From Biscogniauxia marginata (taxonomy: Eukaryota; Ascomycota; Sordariomycetes; Xylariales; Xylariaceae), in assembly GCA_022695795.1 (NCBI GenBank), contig MU404122.1:1-64000 (forward strand): 64,000 bases of DNA. Direction: 5' to 3'. Positions 1 to 11,037 of this stretch are shown piece after piece. The translations under genes and the position numbers were made by a program. A model generated the notes under the pieces. That model had not been told where the DNA came from, did no database searches, and saw only the letters and a list, made by a program, of their open reading frames with translations. Each line of letters begins with the position of its first letter. The first letter of the stretch is position 1.

Positions 1-135
1 AAAAAAATTGGGTATCCAAAATTTATAAACTTCTTTTTTTTTTTTTTTTTTTTTTTAAAGGCCGTTTTTAAAATATTGGTATAAATAAAAAAAAAAAAAA
101 AAAACCAAATAACCCCCCCCCCCCCCCCCCCCCAA
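1..135. other. Homopolymer tracts at the window edge
   Basis: The first 135 bases contain a poly-T run (about 39-56), a poly-A run (about 88-104) and a poly-C run of about 21 (about 113-133). No telomere repeat (TTAGGG type) is visible. Stacked pure runs of three different bases look more like an assembly or contig edge than biology, but this cannot be settled from the sequence alone. Confidence 0.6.
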
Positions 136-3100
136 CGTCAATACGTATCCAAGTATCCAGGCTTGATGGCGTAGGGGGCTTCACCGTGTTGCAAACTAAT
201 TCAACGATAATGTCTAGCTATTAGGAAGGCTTTCCAAATATAACTTAAAAGGGCACTCTCCAGTCGGGTATGGAGTACGCTGGAAGAGAAAGACAAGTTA
301 TATCTGCTCCAAAGGTTGCGCAGAGATGATGGGGAAAATGAAGACGCCAAACATCTGGCTCTGGAGGCAACGTTGCGTATTCTCGACATTCAAGAAAGAA
401 AGGCCAGTAAAACAGCCTATATAAATCATTAGCTAGAAGTTTAATGTTGCGAATAATGGAATCATAACGACGCAAGCTCAGTCTTAAGAGAATGGAACGG
501 AACGATGCAGTTCAAAGCGCTGACAGAGAGGAATGCTCTTACATATACTTAGGTAGCTAGTACTGCTCGATGACACGGATAGCGACCTAGTGTAACCGGC
601 AAATAAATGCCGCGAAAAACTCCGAATAAGTCGAGATTCCAGGGGTTTTCACCGGTTAGCTATCATCTAAGCTCCACGTGGTGAACTCGTTCTGGACTGA
701 GCGATACTCAGGAGACAGCGGCCAGACTGTAGGCCAATTAACCTAGGATTATGCGGCTGGAGCAGTATCAATAACCTTAAGCACTGTAGGAAAAGGAGTT
801 AGTAATGACCTTTTTAATTGGGAACACTAGGGTATGTCTCGGGAGCAGGTGTCTCCTTTAGGAACTAGTAACTCCTAAAGATCACTCAAGGGGTAATAAA
901 ACTCCCGAATCTACATACAGTACTCTACTGGATTTGATGTCGGGAACCGTAGAGCTCCGCCATTGTGTTAGAAGTAGTCTAAGCGGACTGTTGTGCGCTT
1001 CCCTATTTCGCCGAAATATACAGTTTTGGGCCCTTCGGCAAGTAGAAGTAACCGGTCGAATCTCTGGGACAATAGTGCTAAAGGCTGGTGAATCGTGCGC
1101 AAGATTCCTTGCCCGCTGTTCGTAAGTTTTTCTATCAAGTTAAAAGTAGACCACCGTGTTTGGCTGATACGACTTATCCCGAAGGTGCGAGGTTACTCGA
1201 AACATCCGTCCCTATACCGAGTACCTGGGAATTGGGGTTCATGAGAGCAACCATTTGCCGGGTCTTGGCAAACCCCGAATTCGTGATCAGCGACCAATAA
1301 CTACCAAACTAGCCAAACTAGGGGATTTGTAGGGATGACCCCCTTCCTGAAGTTAAATCCCCGATCACGACGCCACGCCATCAGGCTTCAAATTTCTGGA
1401 AACTCCAAGTCTTAGACCTTACCAACCCTCCTCCTATAGCATTAGGTGCTTACTATCTCGAACTGTCTTGCTTCTCATGTCTAGAGGTAGAAAATGCGAA
1501 TCCGTCTATAAAACCCCTAATGCTACAGCCTCTCCAACCCCTATCAGCTACCGATCACAAGGATCATAAGGTAGTCGTCATGTCCGATGAAGCTCCACCA
1601 AGCTCCTACTCAGATAGTATGGACCCCATGTCCACGATTCTACCGTCGCCTTGTCTGAGGCTAATTTGCAATGCTATATTCCTGTGCACAAGATGCAGAC
1701 AGAGAAGAGGGTGGGCTGGAAACAAGCTGAACAAGTCAAGCCAGTGCGTTTATAACTATCTTTTTGGGGTTAGCTTCGTTTTACGCAAGAAAAGCATGTC
1801 TGCCAAAGGTATCTCCCATTTTATCACAAGCTGTGACTTCGATCCGGAGATGAAGAAAATGCAAAATTCGGTTGCTTTATATCTATACCGGCCGAGCCTA
1901 AGAGATGGATAAGAATGTCATAGGTTGTCCCAAACATCCGACAAGCTTTTACAATGGTAAAACTATTGGTTGTCAATTTAAGTAATAGGCCGTGAGTAAA
2001 ATAAAATAAGTTGGCAGCAACAAGGAAAGACAAAGAACGTCCAGTCTGTCGACAGATTGAGCGGATGCCTGGCTGATAGAATTTCCTCTTTGATAAATGG
2101 AACATAACAATGTCTATTCTTGCCTGTTACCAAAAGAACCTTCGAAGTTCGCCTACGAGACCGTAGTTGCCAAGTTTACATGCATAATTCTTTAACGAAT
2201 CTTTACCCTCGCTACGGCGGAGAGTAACAGCACAACAAGATCTTCGGTCTGGATAACTCATTAGTAAGCGTCAGAGCTCACGGCATCCGCAAGAACCATG
2301 GAATCCAGCTGATTTTTGGGCGCGATACAGAACAACAGAATCCTATGCTGACAGTACTCCCACAAACATCGCGCCCGTGTGTGACGATCCAACGTACAGC
2401 CGGCAGCTAAAAGTGTCCGGCCTTAGCTTGCTGTGCCCAAGGCAGACTCGTGGTCTTCTGCAACAGGTCTCAAAAAGCGAATAGAGCGAATCCTCTGGCC
2501 GGTTTTATGAATGAAAATAGACTTAAATACCTTATAAGGTCCTAATTATTGTTGACAATTAAAAGATTCTTAACTACATTTCCTATTTATATTAAACTTT
2601 AAATGTCTGGTTAATAACTAATACGGGACGATAGGGGGTATAACGTCATGTACGACTAGACTAGGTCCATAAAAGGGAGCCCTAGCAGGGCTCCGGAGCC
2701 AGGCTCTCTCTCTTAATTCATCACCTTTCTCACTCCCCTATGCATTCGCATCAATAACTGAAGTTGTTACAATATTACTATGACAACCATTTTATAATGA
2801 GCTACTTAGGCTGCTTTACTTTTTAAAAAGGCATTAAATATCAAAGTCGCACCTTAATATTCCAGGTTAATATATTTGATTCATAATATGTAACACCGTG
2901 ATAGTTACTAAGAACCCGATGTTTGTATGAGCTTATCTTGCCTTAATCATTTACCATTATACGTACCATTCAAAGATGTCGTATTAAGAGCTAATACTGA
3001 TGTAATCCTAGAAATGGAGTCCCTGGCTTGAACAGACTTTAATATAAATATCTTTACTTCTTTGTCTATCTTTATCCATTTTCCGGCAATCTACACGCAA

Positions 3101-3188
3101 TACAGAAAACTTCCTAAAACCAAAAAGAGAAACGAACATAATATACAATTTTCGGCTACTGAACGTTCAAGGATCAGTGTCAACTGAG
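136..3188. other. Gene-poor stretch, no supported gene
   Basis: Six-frame reading gives only short open frames without recognisable domains, signal peptides or plausible splice chains. The longest, about 1520-1912 on the plus strand, has no family resemblance I can see. Base composition is mixed, with AT-rich patches around 2500-3120. I see nothing annotatable; decayed repeat DNA is likely. Confidence 0.5.
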
Positions 3189-3503
3189 ATGTCTTCAGGG
3201 CCAGGTCAGTCGGAGCTCACGAGACAGCTCACGAGACAGCTCGCAGAGCAACGCGCAAAAGAAGAAGAAGAAGCAAAGAAACAGAGTAATGCTTCTTCTC
3301 CTCCTGCTTTCCCACCACCGCCAAAAGAAGAACCAAAGGGGTTTTCACCGCAGAATTGGATACACTACAAACCCGGCCCAGATGGATATCTGGGGTGGTG
3401 GGCTGACAAATATTCTGGTGCGAAAAAAGGAACGCAACCATCGATATCAAGAAGAAATAAATCCTGTAGTGAGGATATGCATTCGATCGATGGGATTTGG
3501 TGA
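3189..3503 (+). CDS. Hypothetical small hydrophilic protein (104 aa)
   Basis: I do not recognise this protein. The frame opens at an in-frame ATG (3189) and codes for a Gln/Lys/Glu-rich N-terminal part with a duplicated LTRQ unit (residues about 10-17), a proline-rich linker, then an aromatic stretch with GYLGWWADKY near residue 70. That stretch is more protein-like than chance frames nearby. No signal peptide or membrane segment is seen. An alternative frame overlapping the 3' half also stays open to 3561, so an undetected intron or an old frameshift is possible. It sits alone in gene-poor DNA. It may be a real small gene, a 5' exon of a decayed gene, or a chance frame. Confidence 0.25.
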   Translation: MSSGPGQSELTRQLTRQLAEQRAKEEEEAKKQSNASSPPAFPPPPKEEPKGFSPQNWIHYKPGPDGYLGWWADKYSGAKKGTQPSISRRNKSCSEDMHSIDGIW

Positions 3504-4898
3504 TCACGGTTATGGTGAATGGGTTTCTTGGCAAACTGGACATATATATCTATTGATTTGAGAATGGCTACGACTGTGGCCTAGAAATGCCCAGCAAACA
3601 GGTTTTTGGAATCATGTTAATGGTATCACTGTTTTTCAACATAATAACAAACATACGGAATACATGCGTCTGGTGACTCATTTTGGTAACATGTGAGCTA
3701 ATCATTTTTTCTCTTTACGACTTGTCAGACGTTAGCTGCTTTCCATATTTTACACACGTGGCTAAAGAGTAGTTCTTTGAGCGAAGCCGTCAAGAACCCC
3801 TGAAATATTCATTTGTTTGCTTCGCTTAATTTAGAGCATTATTTGTGCATACCTTTCCACTTCAGGTACTTTTTCTTTTCTTTTCCATAGTCAAATTCGA
3901 CCTTTTCTTTCTAATTAATAGTTCCATATGAAACTTCGAAGACGACACGGAACATACAATACCTTTCAAGGATATATAAAAGATTCTACCAGGGAGAGAA
4001 AGGGACATTCGCCCAGGGTGATCAACAGACGAGAACTTAATAGCCTTACTTGTTTGTGCATCACAAGACGAAGCAAAGACCAGCACAAGACTGACCGAAA
4101 GCGAGATTTACCAGTGTCGCCGGCCACGATACCACCATCCATCCCTTTTTACCTTTTGCTATCCATTTCTTGACAGCTGAGTATAAGGTGCAAGACCGAA
4201 TTCATAAAGAAATATCTCGCTTGCTGGGTTATCGTCAGTACATAAGTTGGACTACGGTACCGATTTTCCTCCTTTAAAACAACACCTTCTATCATGCTAA
4301 ACACAGTGCGCCTTTACAAATCTGTGACAGTAGAGAAGCAGACATATCGAGGCATAGTTTCTTTTGTGTTGGATCCGAACCTATAGTCCTTCACTAAACA
4401 CCATGGCTATTCCGAGAAATGTCGAAGTATGCACTGAATCTAAGTTCTAGGGCTCTAACGCTCTAACCTCGTGCCTTTTAAGCTGCATTGAAACATTAAC
4501 TCAGCTACAGTTAATTCTGATGATGGGAATATTATCAATCACTAGATTGGTACCTCCATCGCGTAGCCTGGAGGTGCACGCGGCTGTCCAGATCAAAAGC
4601 TTCCGTAGGTTTAATTCGTATTAACTATAGCGGTACTGTTCAAGGATTGACGAGCCGACTCTGTCGCAATGACTGGAGAGAGACCCAACTTGGCGCAAAA
4701 AAAAAAAAGTCTTGCGCTTAGCAGAGACCGACTCAACACCCGTATTACTCCTGCATATTCTACATCCTAAGAGAGCGCCGTAACCAACTCTATCGACACG
4801 AAGAAGCGCACCCCTATCCTTCTATCTCGTCCATTCATCCGCGTTTAGACTAAACTTCCTCTATGGACACGCTATCTAGCGTTACTATCGCTACTATA
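3504..4898. other. Intergenic, no supported gene
   Basis: Only short unconvincing frames occur here (for example about 3928-4173). A 12-base poly-A tract sits near 4697. I see no RNA gene or repeat structure. Confidence 0.45.
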
Positions 4899-5030
4899 TG
4901 TTGAAATATGGGGCTATACGACCCTTGTCACCTGTATCTACATTTATAGGATGGGCTTCGCCCACCTACCCAGACTCACCTTGAACTAATACATTTGATT
5001 CTATCCTCACATCTTTGTCTCATCTCAACA
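4899..5030 (-). repeat. Short solo-LTR-like element, copy A
   Basis: On the minus strand this 132-bp unit begins TGTTGAGATGAG and ends TTTCAACA, so it has TG...CA ends and a short terminal inverted repeat (TGTTGA/TCAACA). It matches copies at 5617, 10809 and 26344, sharing GTATTAGTTCAAGGTGAGTC and a central hairpin GGGCTTCGCCC. No matching flanking duplication is obvious (ctata versus ctttt). It lies 586 bp from copy B in inverted orientation. Confidence 0.7.
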
Positions 5031-5616
5031 CTTTTCCATTCATGAGTCCTATTATGGATAATACTGAAGGTTCCCTTCTACACTAAGCTTAGGTTCTCTT
5101 CTAATAATATTTGAAAAATCGTTCATCATAATTACATTGGTAGAGACAAGCAGAAGCTTCCCATCTATACAATATGCTTAATGGATTGCGTGTATATAAT
5201 AAGCACAACAGAAAATATCCCTGCACTCTAGATCCAATGATGCCCCGGCAGCTTTTTTTCAACCCCTATGTTCAATAGTTCGGGCCCAGCATTTAGGGGA
5301 CGACTAAAACCGTAAGAGATATACTTTACAAGGAGCTTATAAGTGATAGCAACGCCATCTTAAGCTTCGATCCAACTATAGCTCCGATTTCAGCTCACGG
5401 ACCTTCACTCGATTCCATGAGCAGGAGGGTGGTAGAAGTAACGACCTCTGGAATGGACAGAATAAGGCCGGTAGATGCGATAACTACTAAGTTCTAGGAA
5501 TATACACAAAACGCGATACTTATAACCTCCTCGGAAGCTATTACGGGCCACAAAGCCCCTACCTCCTACCCCGATGATACCATACAGGCCGCCTGCAAGT
5601 AAGTGAAACGATCTGG
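5031..5616. other. Spacer between two inverted solo-LTR-like copies
   Basis: The 586 bp hold no open frame of note. The flanking copies point in opposite directions, so this is not the interior of a single LTR element. Confidence 0.45.
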
Positions 5617-5745
5617 TGTTGAGATAGGACGAAGATATGAGGATATAATCAACTGTATTAGTTCAAGGTGAGTCTGTGAGATAGATGGGCTTCGCCCATA
5701 TATATATACAAGATACCAGGGGTCATATAGCCCCGTATTTCAACA
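5617..5745 (+). repeat. Short solo-LTR-like element, copy B, with 5-bp TSD
   Basis: This 129-bp unit runs from TGTTGAGATAGGAC to TATTTCAACA and is flanked on both sides by the same five bases, TCTGG (5612-5616 and 5746-5750). TG...CA ends plus a 5-bp duplication are the hallmark of LTR retrotransposon integration, so this is best read as a solo LTR or a very small non-autonomous LTR unit. It contains the family hairpin GGGCTTCGCCC and an ATATATATATA tract. Confidence 0.8.
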
Positions 5746-6700
5746 TCTGGGGGCTCATTAAGATATAGATTATGGAATCACAAGTATAGAACAGCGCAAC
5801 TATACCATACGTCACCACTCAATAAGCCACGCACCTGCACAACAAGCGACGTGGATTTATCCGCGAAGACATGGCACGCTTCATGATCGACCACTTGTTC
5901 GTTGCAGTCGGCACCACAGCCTCGACTACCTAGCGGCTCACATGGCACATCTTCTCGGAGGCAGAATTCGGGAGGAACTCTCATCACTGGTAAACCGGAC
6001 CGAGAGCAGCGTTTGACCCACCGAAATAGCAGCAGTGAGTGCAACCTTCCCTATCCTGCTGAAAGGGGTGGCATCGGCCACATTGCCGCAAGTCGCCCAC
6101 CACACGGCGGCTATGGCATAGAGCGACGACGCCGACACGTTCAAGCATCAGGATCCTACAGTTCGAGACATTGATGATACTGCAATTTGAAGTAGCACCA
6201 GCTGGGGCAGTGAGATTTACTAGGTGGGATACGTATATGAGACATACAACCCGAACACCACTTTATAATGATTATATTACTGTAAAGTATACAAGGTAGG
6301 GTTGCCAAGCGGTTGTAGGATGATAACCCCTGGCTCCTGGGGTTGGTTTAAATAACGGCCGCCGCCAATCACAGTCAACTTTGAGCTGCGGCCCAAACAC
6401 TGTTGGTTCTCTTGATCTACAATATTCCTTATAAAAAGGTTCCTGGAAACATCCTGTGACAATAATGGGCCATTATCGCCATTTTGGCCAGATATGTAAC
6501 CCAAGTTGGTAGATACTGCAGAAACTGCGTTTCAGGATCACCAACCTGCAAAAATCAACCGGGGTAGCTGACCCCCTCAAGCTATGTAGATAAAATGAAC
6601 AATAAATTCATTATCATCAAGCTTCTGCCTTGCACACAGTACTATATTGTCACTAGGAACTCTTTCGCATTCCTCCATTTCTTCTACTAATTTGACCATT
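5746..6700. other. Region upstream of the dynamin-like gene with a GC-richer island
   Basis: About 5820-6180 is noticeably GC-richer than its surroundings and carries overlapping short frames on both strands. One minus-strand frame is cysteine-bearing near 5900 and another is hydrophobic near 6100, but none has an ATG start plus a consistent splice chain. It may be a broken gene. The remaining sequence, including the likely promoter at about 6500-6700, shows nothing specific. Confidence 0.35.
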
Positions 6701-9411
6701 ATGGATGGCATCTCTCTTGATCAAGTGGCTCTCCAGCAGCTCTATGGAGAGCAGAAGGCACTCCTAGATACAATTGATGACTTGCGCAAGCATGGAGTCG
6801 GACGTATCGTTGACCTACCTCAGATTATTGTGGTGGGCGATCAATCATCGGGGAAAAGCTCTGTGCTTGAAGCTATTTCGAGAGCTCGCTTTCCTGTTAA
6901 AGATGGGCTATGTACACGATTTGCAACCGAGCTTGTCCTTCGTACTGATTCCCAACCCAAAGTCGACGTATGCATTCAACCCGCATCACCTTCAGTAAAC
7001 GGACTTTATTCATTCAACGAGACAAGCTTCGACAAGGACGACCTACCTGAGATCATTGAGACTGCAAAGACACAGATGCTCAAGAGTAGTGCAACATTCT
7101 CAGAAGATGTCCTTCGGGTTGAGATATGTGGCCCAGACATTCCTCATCTAACATTGGTTGACCTTCCCGGCTTCTACCATTCGGAAGATGAGAACCAATC
7201 TGCTGCTGGAAGGGAAATTGTTGGTCGTTTAGTTGAACGGTACATGGCGAAAAGGAACAGCATCATTTTGGCCATCATCTCAGCCCGAAACCAAGTAATT
7301 CTACAGAAGGTTCTTTCTAAAGTGAAGTTGCATGACAAGAACAAGAATTGGACGCTAGGGATAATTACCAAGCCTGATCTATTAGTTTCTGGGTCCCAGG
7401 ACGAAGAGAACTTTGTCCGCTTGGCCAAGAACTTGGATCGATCACATGAACTCTTACTGGGATGGCATGTCCTCCGCAATCGTGGTGAAGCAGAGTTGTT
7501 GGATACTCATGAGGAGAGAGACCAGAAAGAGTATGACTTCTTGGAATCCGGCCTCTGGTCCACTATACCTTCAAAGAATCGAGGGATAGCTACGCTTCGC
7601 AGCAAGCTTAGCACTATCTTGTTAGAGCACATCAGGAATAACCTTCAGGGGCTCATAGAGGCCATCGAAGAACAGATTGATAATCGCCAAAATCAATTGA
7701 AAGCCCTAGGAGAACCACGCTTGACACCGAGGGAGTTACGAGCATATCTCGATAGGATCGCATCCCAGTTTCAGAAACTATCCCTCCATGCAGTCGAAGG
7801 GAACTACTCAGACAACTTCTTCGGTGGCCTTTACCCTGAAGGTGGAACTTCCTCCATCGATGATGGTAGGATCAAGAAACTTCGAGCACTTGTTCGTGAC
7901 TTGAATCGTGCCTTTGCGTACGTCTTGGCGACCAAAGGTTCAAAGCGCATCATCATGAAAGACGAAGACGACGAGGATAAACAACACAATTCAAATCGAG
8001 GCTTACCTTCCTATCTGCATAATCTTGCCGCCCAGTACAGGTTTGATGATCCTCAAAAGGTCGCTTTCGAATCTATTGCGGCAGATTTGGAGTCTCTTTC
8101 CTCCGCAAACCAAGGAAATGAGTTTCCGGGGACTGCCAATGACCGTCTTGCTGTGAAGCTTTTTCGGGATCAATGTCAACCTTGGGAGGCAATTTCCCGA
8201 TTCCACCTCCAACTCATCCTTCGCACGACCATGGCATTCATTGAAAAGCTAGTAGGCTATATAGCTGGTCCTGACACGAGGACCAGTACAGCTATCCTTT
8301 CGGAAATAGTGGACCCTTTCTTCGAGGAGAAGGCCGTTATACTGGAGGCAAAGTTACAGGAGCTCCTCTCTCATTTTCGCAGCGGATACCCGCAGCCAAT
8401 CGATGCCGAGTTTCGGGCGCTCTTGGCCAGCCGACGGCGCAAGACCCTAACTACTGAAGTAGTGCGGGATCTTTTAGAGAACCGTCCAGAGCTTTTCACC
8501 GAAGAAGCACGGTATACATTAAGTAAGATATCTGCCAGTAAACTCACAGGTGAATTTGGTGTTGAAGGGCTGATTGACAAGTCTGAAACCTATTACGAGG
8601 TACGTCGATTCCAGTGGACTTTGATGTGTCTCTTGCTTATTCTACAACCCAGTTGTCACTACGCACTTTTACGGAAAACATGGTCGTCTTGGCTATTGAG
8701 AACTGTCTTATCCGAGATTTACCTTTGATATTCACCACGGAAACAGTCAACCAGATGGAGGACAGTGAACTTGAGCGACTCGCCTCTGAGTCCCCCGGGA
8801 TTCGACAAGAGCGCACTGAGATACGAGCTGAACACGATATTTTGAAGAAGGGACTCCAGCTCTGCAAGAAGTTTAAAGCGCGCAATTCCACTAGTGGGTC
8901 ATCATATGAGAAATTCCAACCGACGAGAAGTATCTAACCCGGCATGGTAGTAGTACCGTCAGCGTTGTTCGAGATGGGTAGCATACCCTCAATGCAGGCT
9001 TCGGTATGGCAAACTAGCAAATCGTCAAGCGAGCATACGCCTTCGACCAAACCAGAAAAGGATACGGGGCCAATAAACGTAGTCAAAGTGGACACAAAGG
9101 CTTCACTATTTAGCAATGGATCTTCTCCGGGGCTTTTCGGGGGCCCTCCTTCTAACAGCAAAGGGCTGTTTGGGTCAGTAGGAAGCGTGCCGGCCAATCC
9201 ATTTGGGACAAATTCTTTAAATCAATCTGTGGCCCCCTTCTCAGGCTTTGCGTCTAGTTACGCAACAAGAAAAAGTACGCCCTACGGCGACAAGGAATCA
9301 TCTTATTCCACAACTACTGTACCATCAGGCAGCCCATTCGGGTCTAGCGCTCTACCTTCGGGCGGCATCTTCGGACAAAGTACTTCAAAGAAATGTAAGT
9401 GCAAAATATAA
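6701..9411 (+). CDS. Dynamin-like large GTPase with GLFG/FG-type C-terminal tail
   Basis: Model: exons 6701-8599, 8653-8893 and 8963-9411, giving 862 aa. The first ATG is at 6701; no in-frame ATG lies upstream. The GTPase domain shows G1 GDQSSGKS (46-53), a switch-I Thr (72), G3 DLPG (154-157) and G4 TKPD (223-226), followed by the helical stalk. Exon 2 encodes a GTPase effector domain (NMVVLAIENCL...). Intron 1 is 53 nt, phase 0. A TAA at 8935-8937 would end the protein at 727 aa. It lies inside a possible 69-nt intron (GTGGGT, branch CTAAC, CAG), and the frame continues into a tail (about 715-862) with GLFGG, GLFGS, NPFG, SPFG and GIFGQ. A GTAAGT at 9395 could splice to 9450 and create TGA at the junction, ending in SKK. 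Members of this superfamily remodel membranes or act like Mx proteins; the exact role is unknown. Confidence 0.85.
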
Positions 9412-10808
9412 TCAGTCAGCCTGCTTCTTCTCACCTGTTTTCCACCTAGGAACAAACACTAGCTGTCATGATGAGGATATTATAAGGGGTATAAACGTAG
9501 GTGCTGTGCGAAAAGCTAGAATGCATAGATAGAGGCTTTTTTATGTATAAACTACTGCTTTTGATTTCACGCCGGCTTATACTTGTGTTTGTTTCAACTG
9601 CTTTCAAGCTTGACTAATATAAGCCATAAAAGTCTTTACATAAAAGAGCTTCGTAATATTATTATTACATGGTAATGTTAAAATACAGGGTTCTGAAGTT
9701 ACTTGATTAGAAGAGGAGCTGTCTAGAGTGTGTGGGAGGACCTGTCCATTATATACAAGACGACTGCGGTGACCCTGTACCTGATAGCTACCCCCTTGAC
9801 ACCTACTTCAGCAGGTAATACGTAAACTATCGCCGATACGATATTAAATTCAAGGTGTCATCCTTAGTGAACCAAGTATATAGACAGCTAATTTAAGTTG
9901 CCTACTTGAGCACTCATAATAAGTTCAAATAGGTGTACTTCTTATAGTCAACCGTGCACAAACGATACTTGGGGACCCGAAAACCCCGCGGCACGGTTCC
10001 GGAGCCCAGGAAGGAAGTTGGGAGATTGAAAGCGCGAACACCGAAGACAACGTTTTTGGCAGAGCGTTAGACAAAAAGAGCTAATAACTCTGCATTAGAG
10101 CAATATAGCCTAGTAGTTTCATCCCGTTCCCGCCTCTCTTGGAAAGTCATATTTCGACGTGTCGTTACTACATCTCAAACCCAAGCGCGTAAACACTTTT
10201 AGCCTCCCAACGCAAGAAATTGTCCAAGTACTAAGACAAGTTTAGGCTATTGTCTATGAAAACGACGTAACTGTCACCACCTGCATGTTAAACACACAGA
10301 GTGATTTGATAACGCCACGTCTGGTGGCAGAAATCGCTCAATCTACGGACAGCGAGTCCTCTATAATCGAAGACGAAAAGGAACCCCCTTCCTCTCTCCC
10401 CTCAAAAGACCCAGTCTTCCCACCTTTATTAACAAGCTGGGAGGGCTCCCTCGTGTCTACTGATAGCTACCCTTTGAAAGGCAAGCTCGGAGTTCATTGA
10501 TTGCATTCCAATTTGAGCAATGATGAAACTCTGAATCCGAGTTGGTTTAACTAACCATGCTTTTCCATCTCTGTAAAGAAGAAAGTCTAGACATGTTCAA
10601 GCGATGCCATTATTGAAGCCTTCACTGGCGTGCGTGTGTTAGCGTCCATTTACCAGGTGGATGAATAAGCGGATGTATCAATGCCAGTATATAAATGATA
10701 TGTGTTACTACCCAGCTAAGATCGACCGAGGGTAATTACAAAGACGTGACAAATGATCCCAGTTTAGCGACTATTATACAGAAATTTCGCGATATTTCCC
10801 ATGATTTC
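9412..10808. other. Intergenic, no supported gene
   Basis: Sequence after the dynamin-like gene includes its likely 3' UTR, with a possible intron at 9395-9449. A 71-codon acidic/serine-rich plus frame (10285-10500) lacks recognisable features and may be a relic. Nothing else is supported. Confidence 0.4.
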
Positions 10809-10942
10809 TGTTGATATGAGACGAATATATGAGGATAGGATCAAGTGTATTAGTTCAAGGTGAGTCTAGATGGGTGGGCAAAGCCCACATATATATATAG
10901 GAGACCAAGGGTCGTACCGAGGCATAGCACCGTATTTCAACT
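10809..10942 (+). repeat. Short solo-LTR-like element, copy C
   Basis: This 134-bp member starts TGTTGATATGAGACGAA and ends near TATTTCAACT, with the shared GTATTAGTTCAAGGTGAGTC core and a GGGC...GCCC hairpin. Flanks ATTTC and GTTTC differ by one base, consistent with an aged 5-bp duplication. The terminal CA is altered to CT. Confidence 0.7.
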
Positions 10943-11037
10943 GTTTCAGCCAATTTATTTAAGTCCCAAAAACATTGGAATAGAGTGAGATCTTGATGTG
11001 AGCGAGCTATCTGTCCCGTGCGGACTTGATCGGGATA

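Noticed and set aside
1..135. Telomere end
   Set aside because: Homopolymers only; no TTAGGG-type repeat.
1520..1912. 130-codon plus frame as a gene
   Set aside because: No signal peptide, domain, or composition bias; surrounded by non-coding DNA.
6647..6700. Upstream extension of the dynamin-like frame
   Set aside because: It begins at a TTG, not an ATG; 6701 is the first in-frame ATG.
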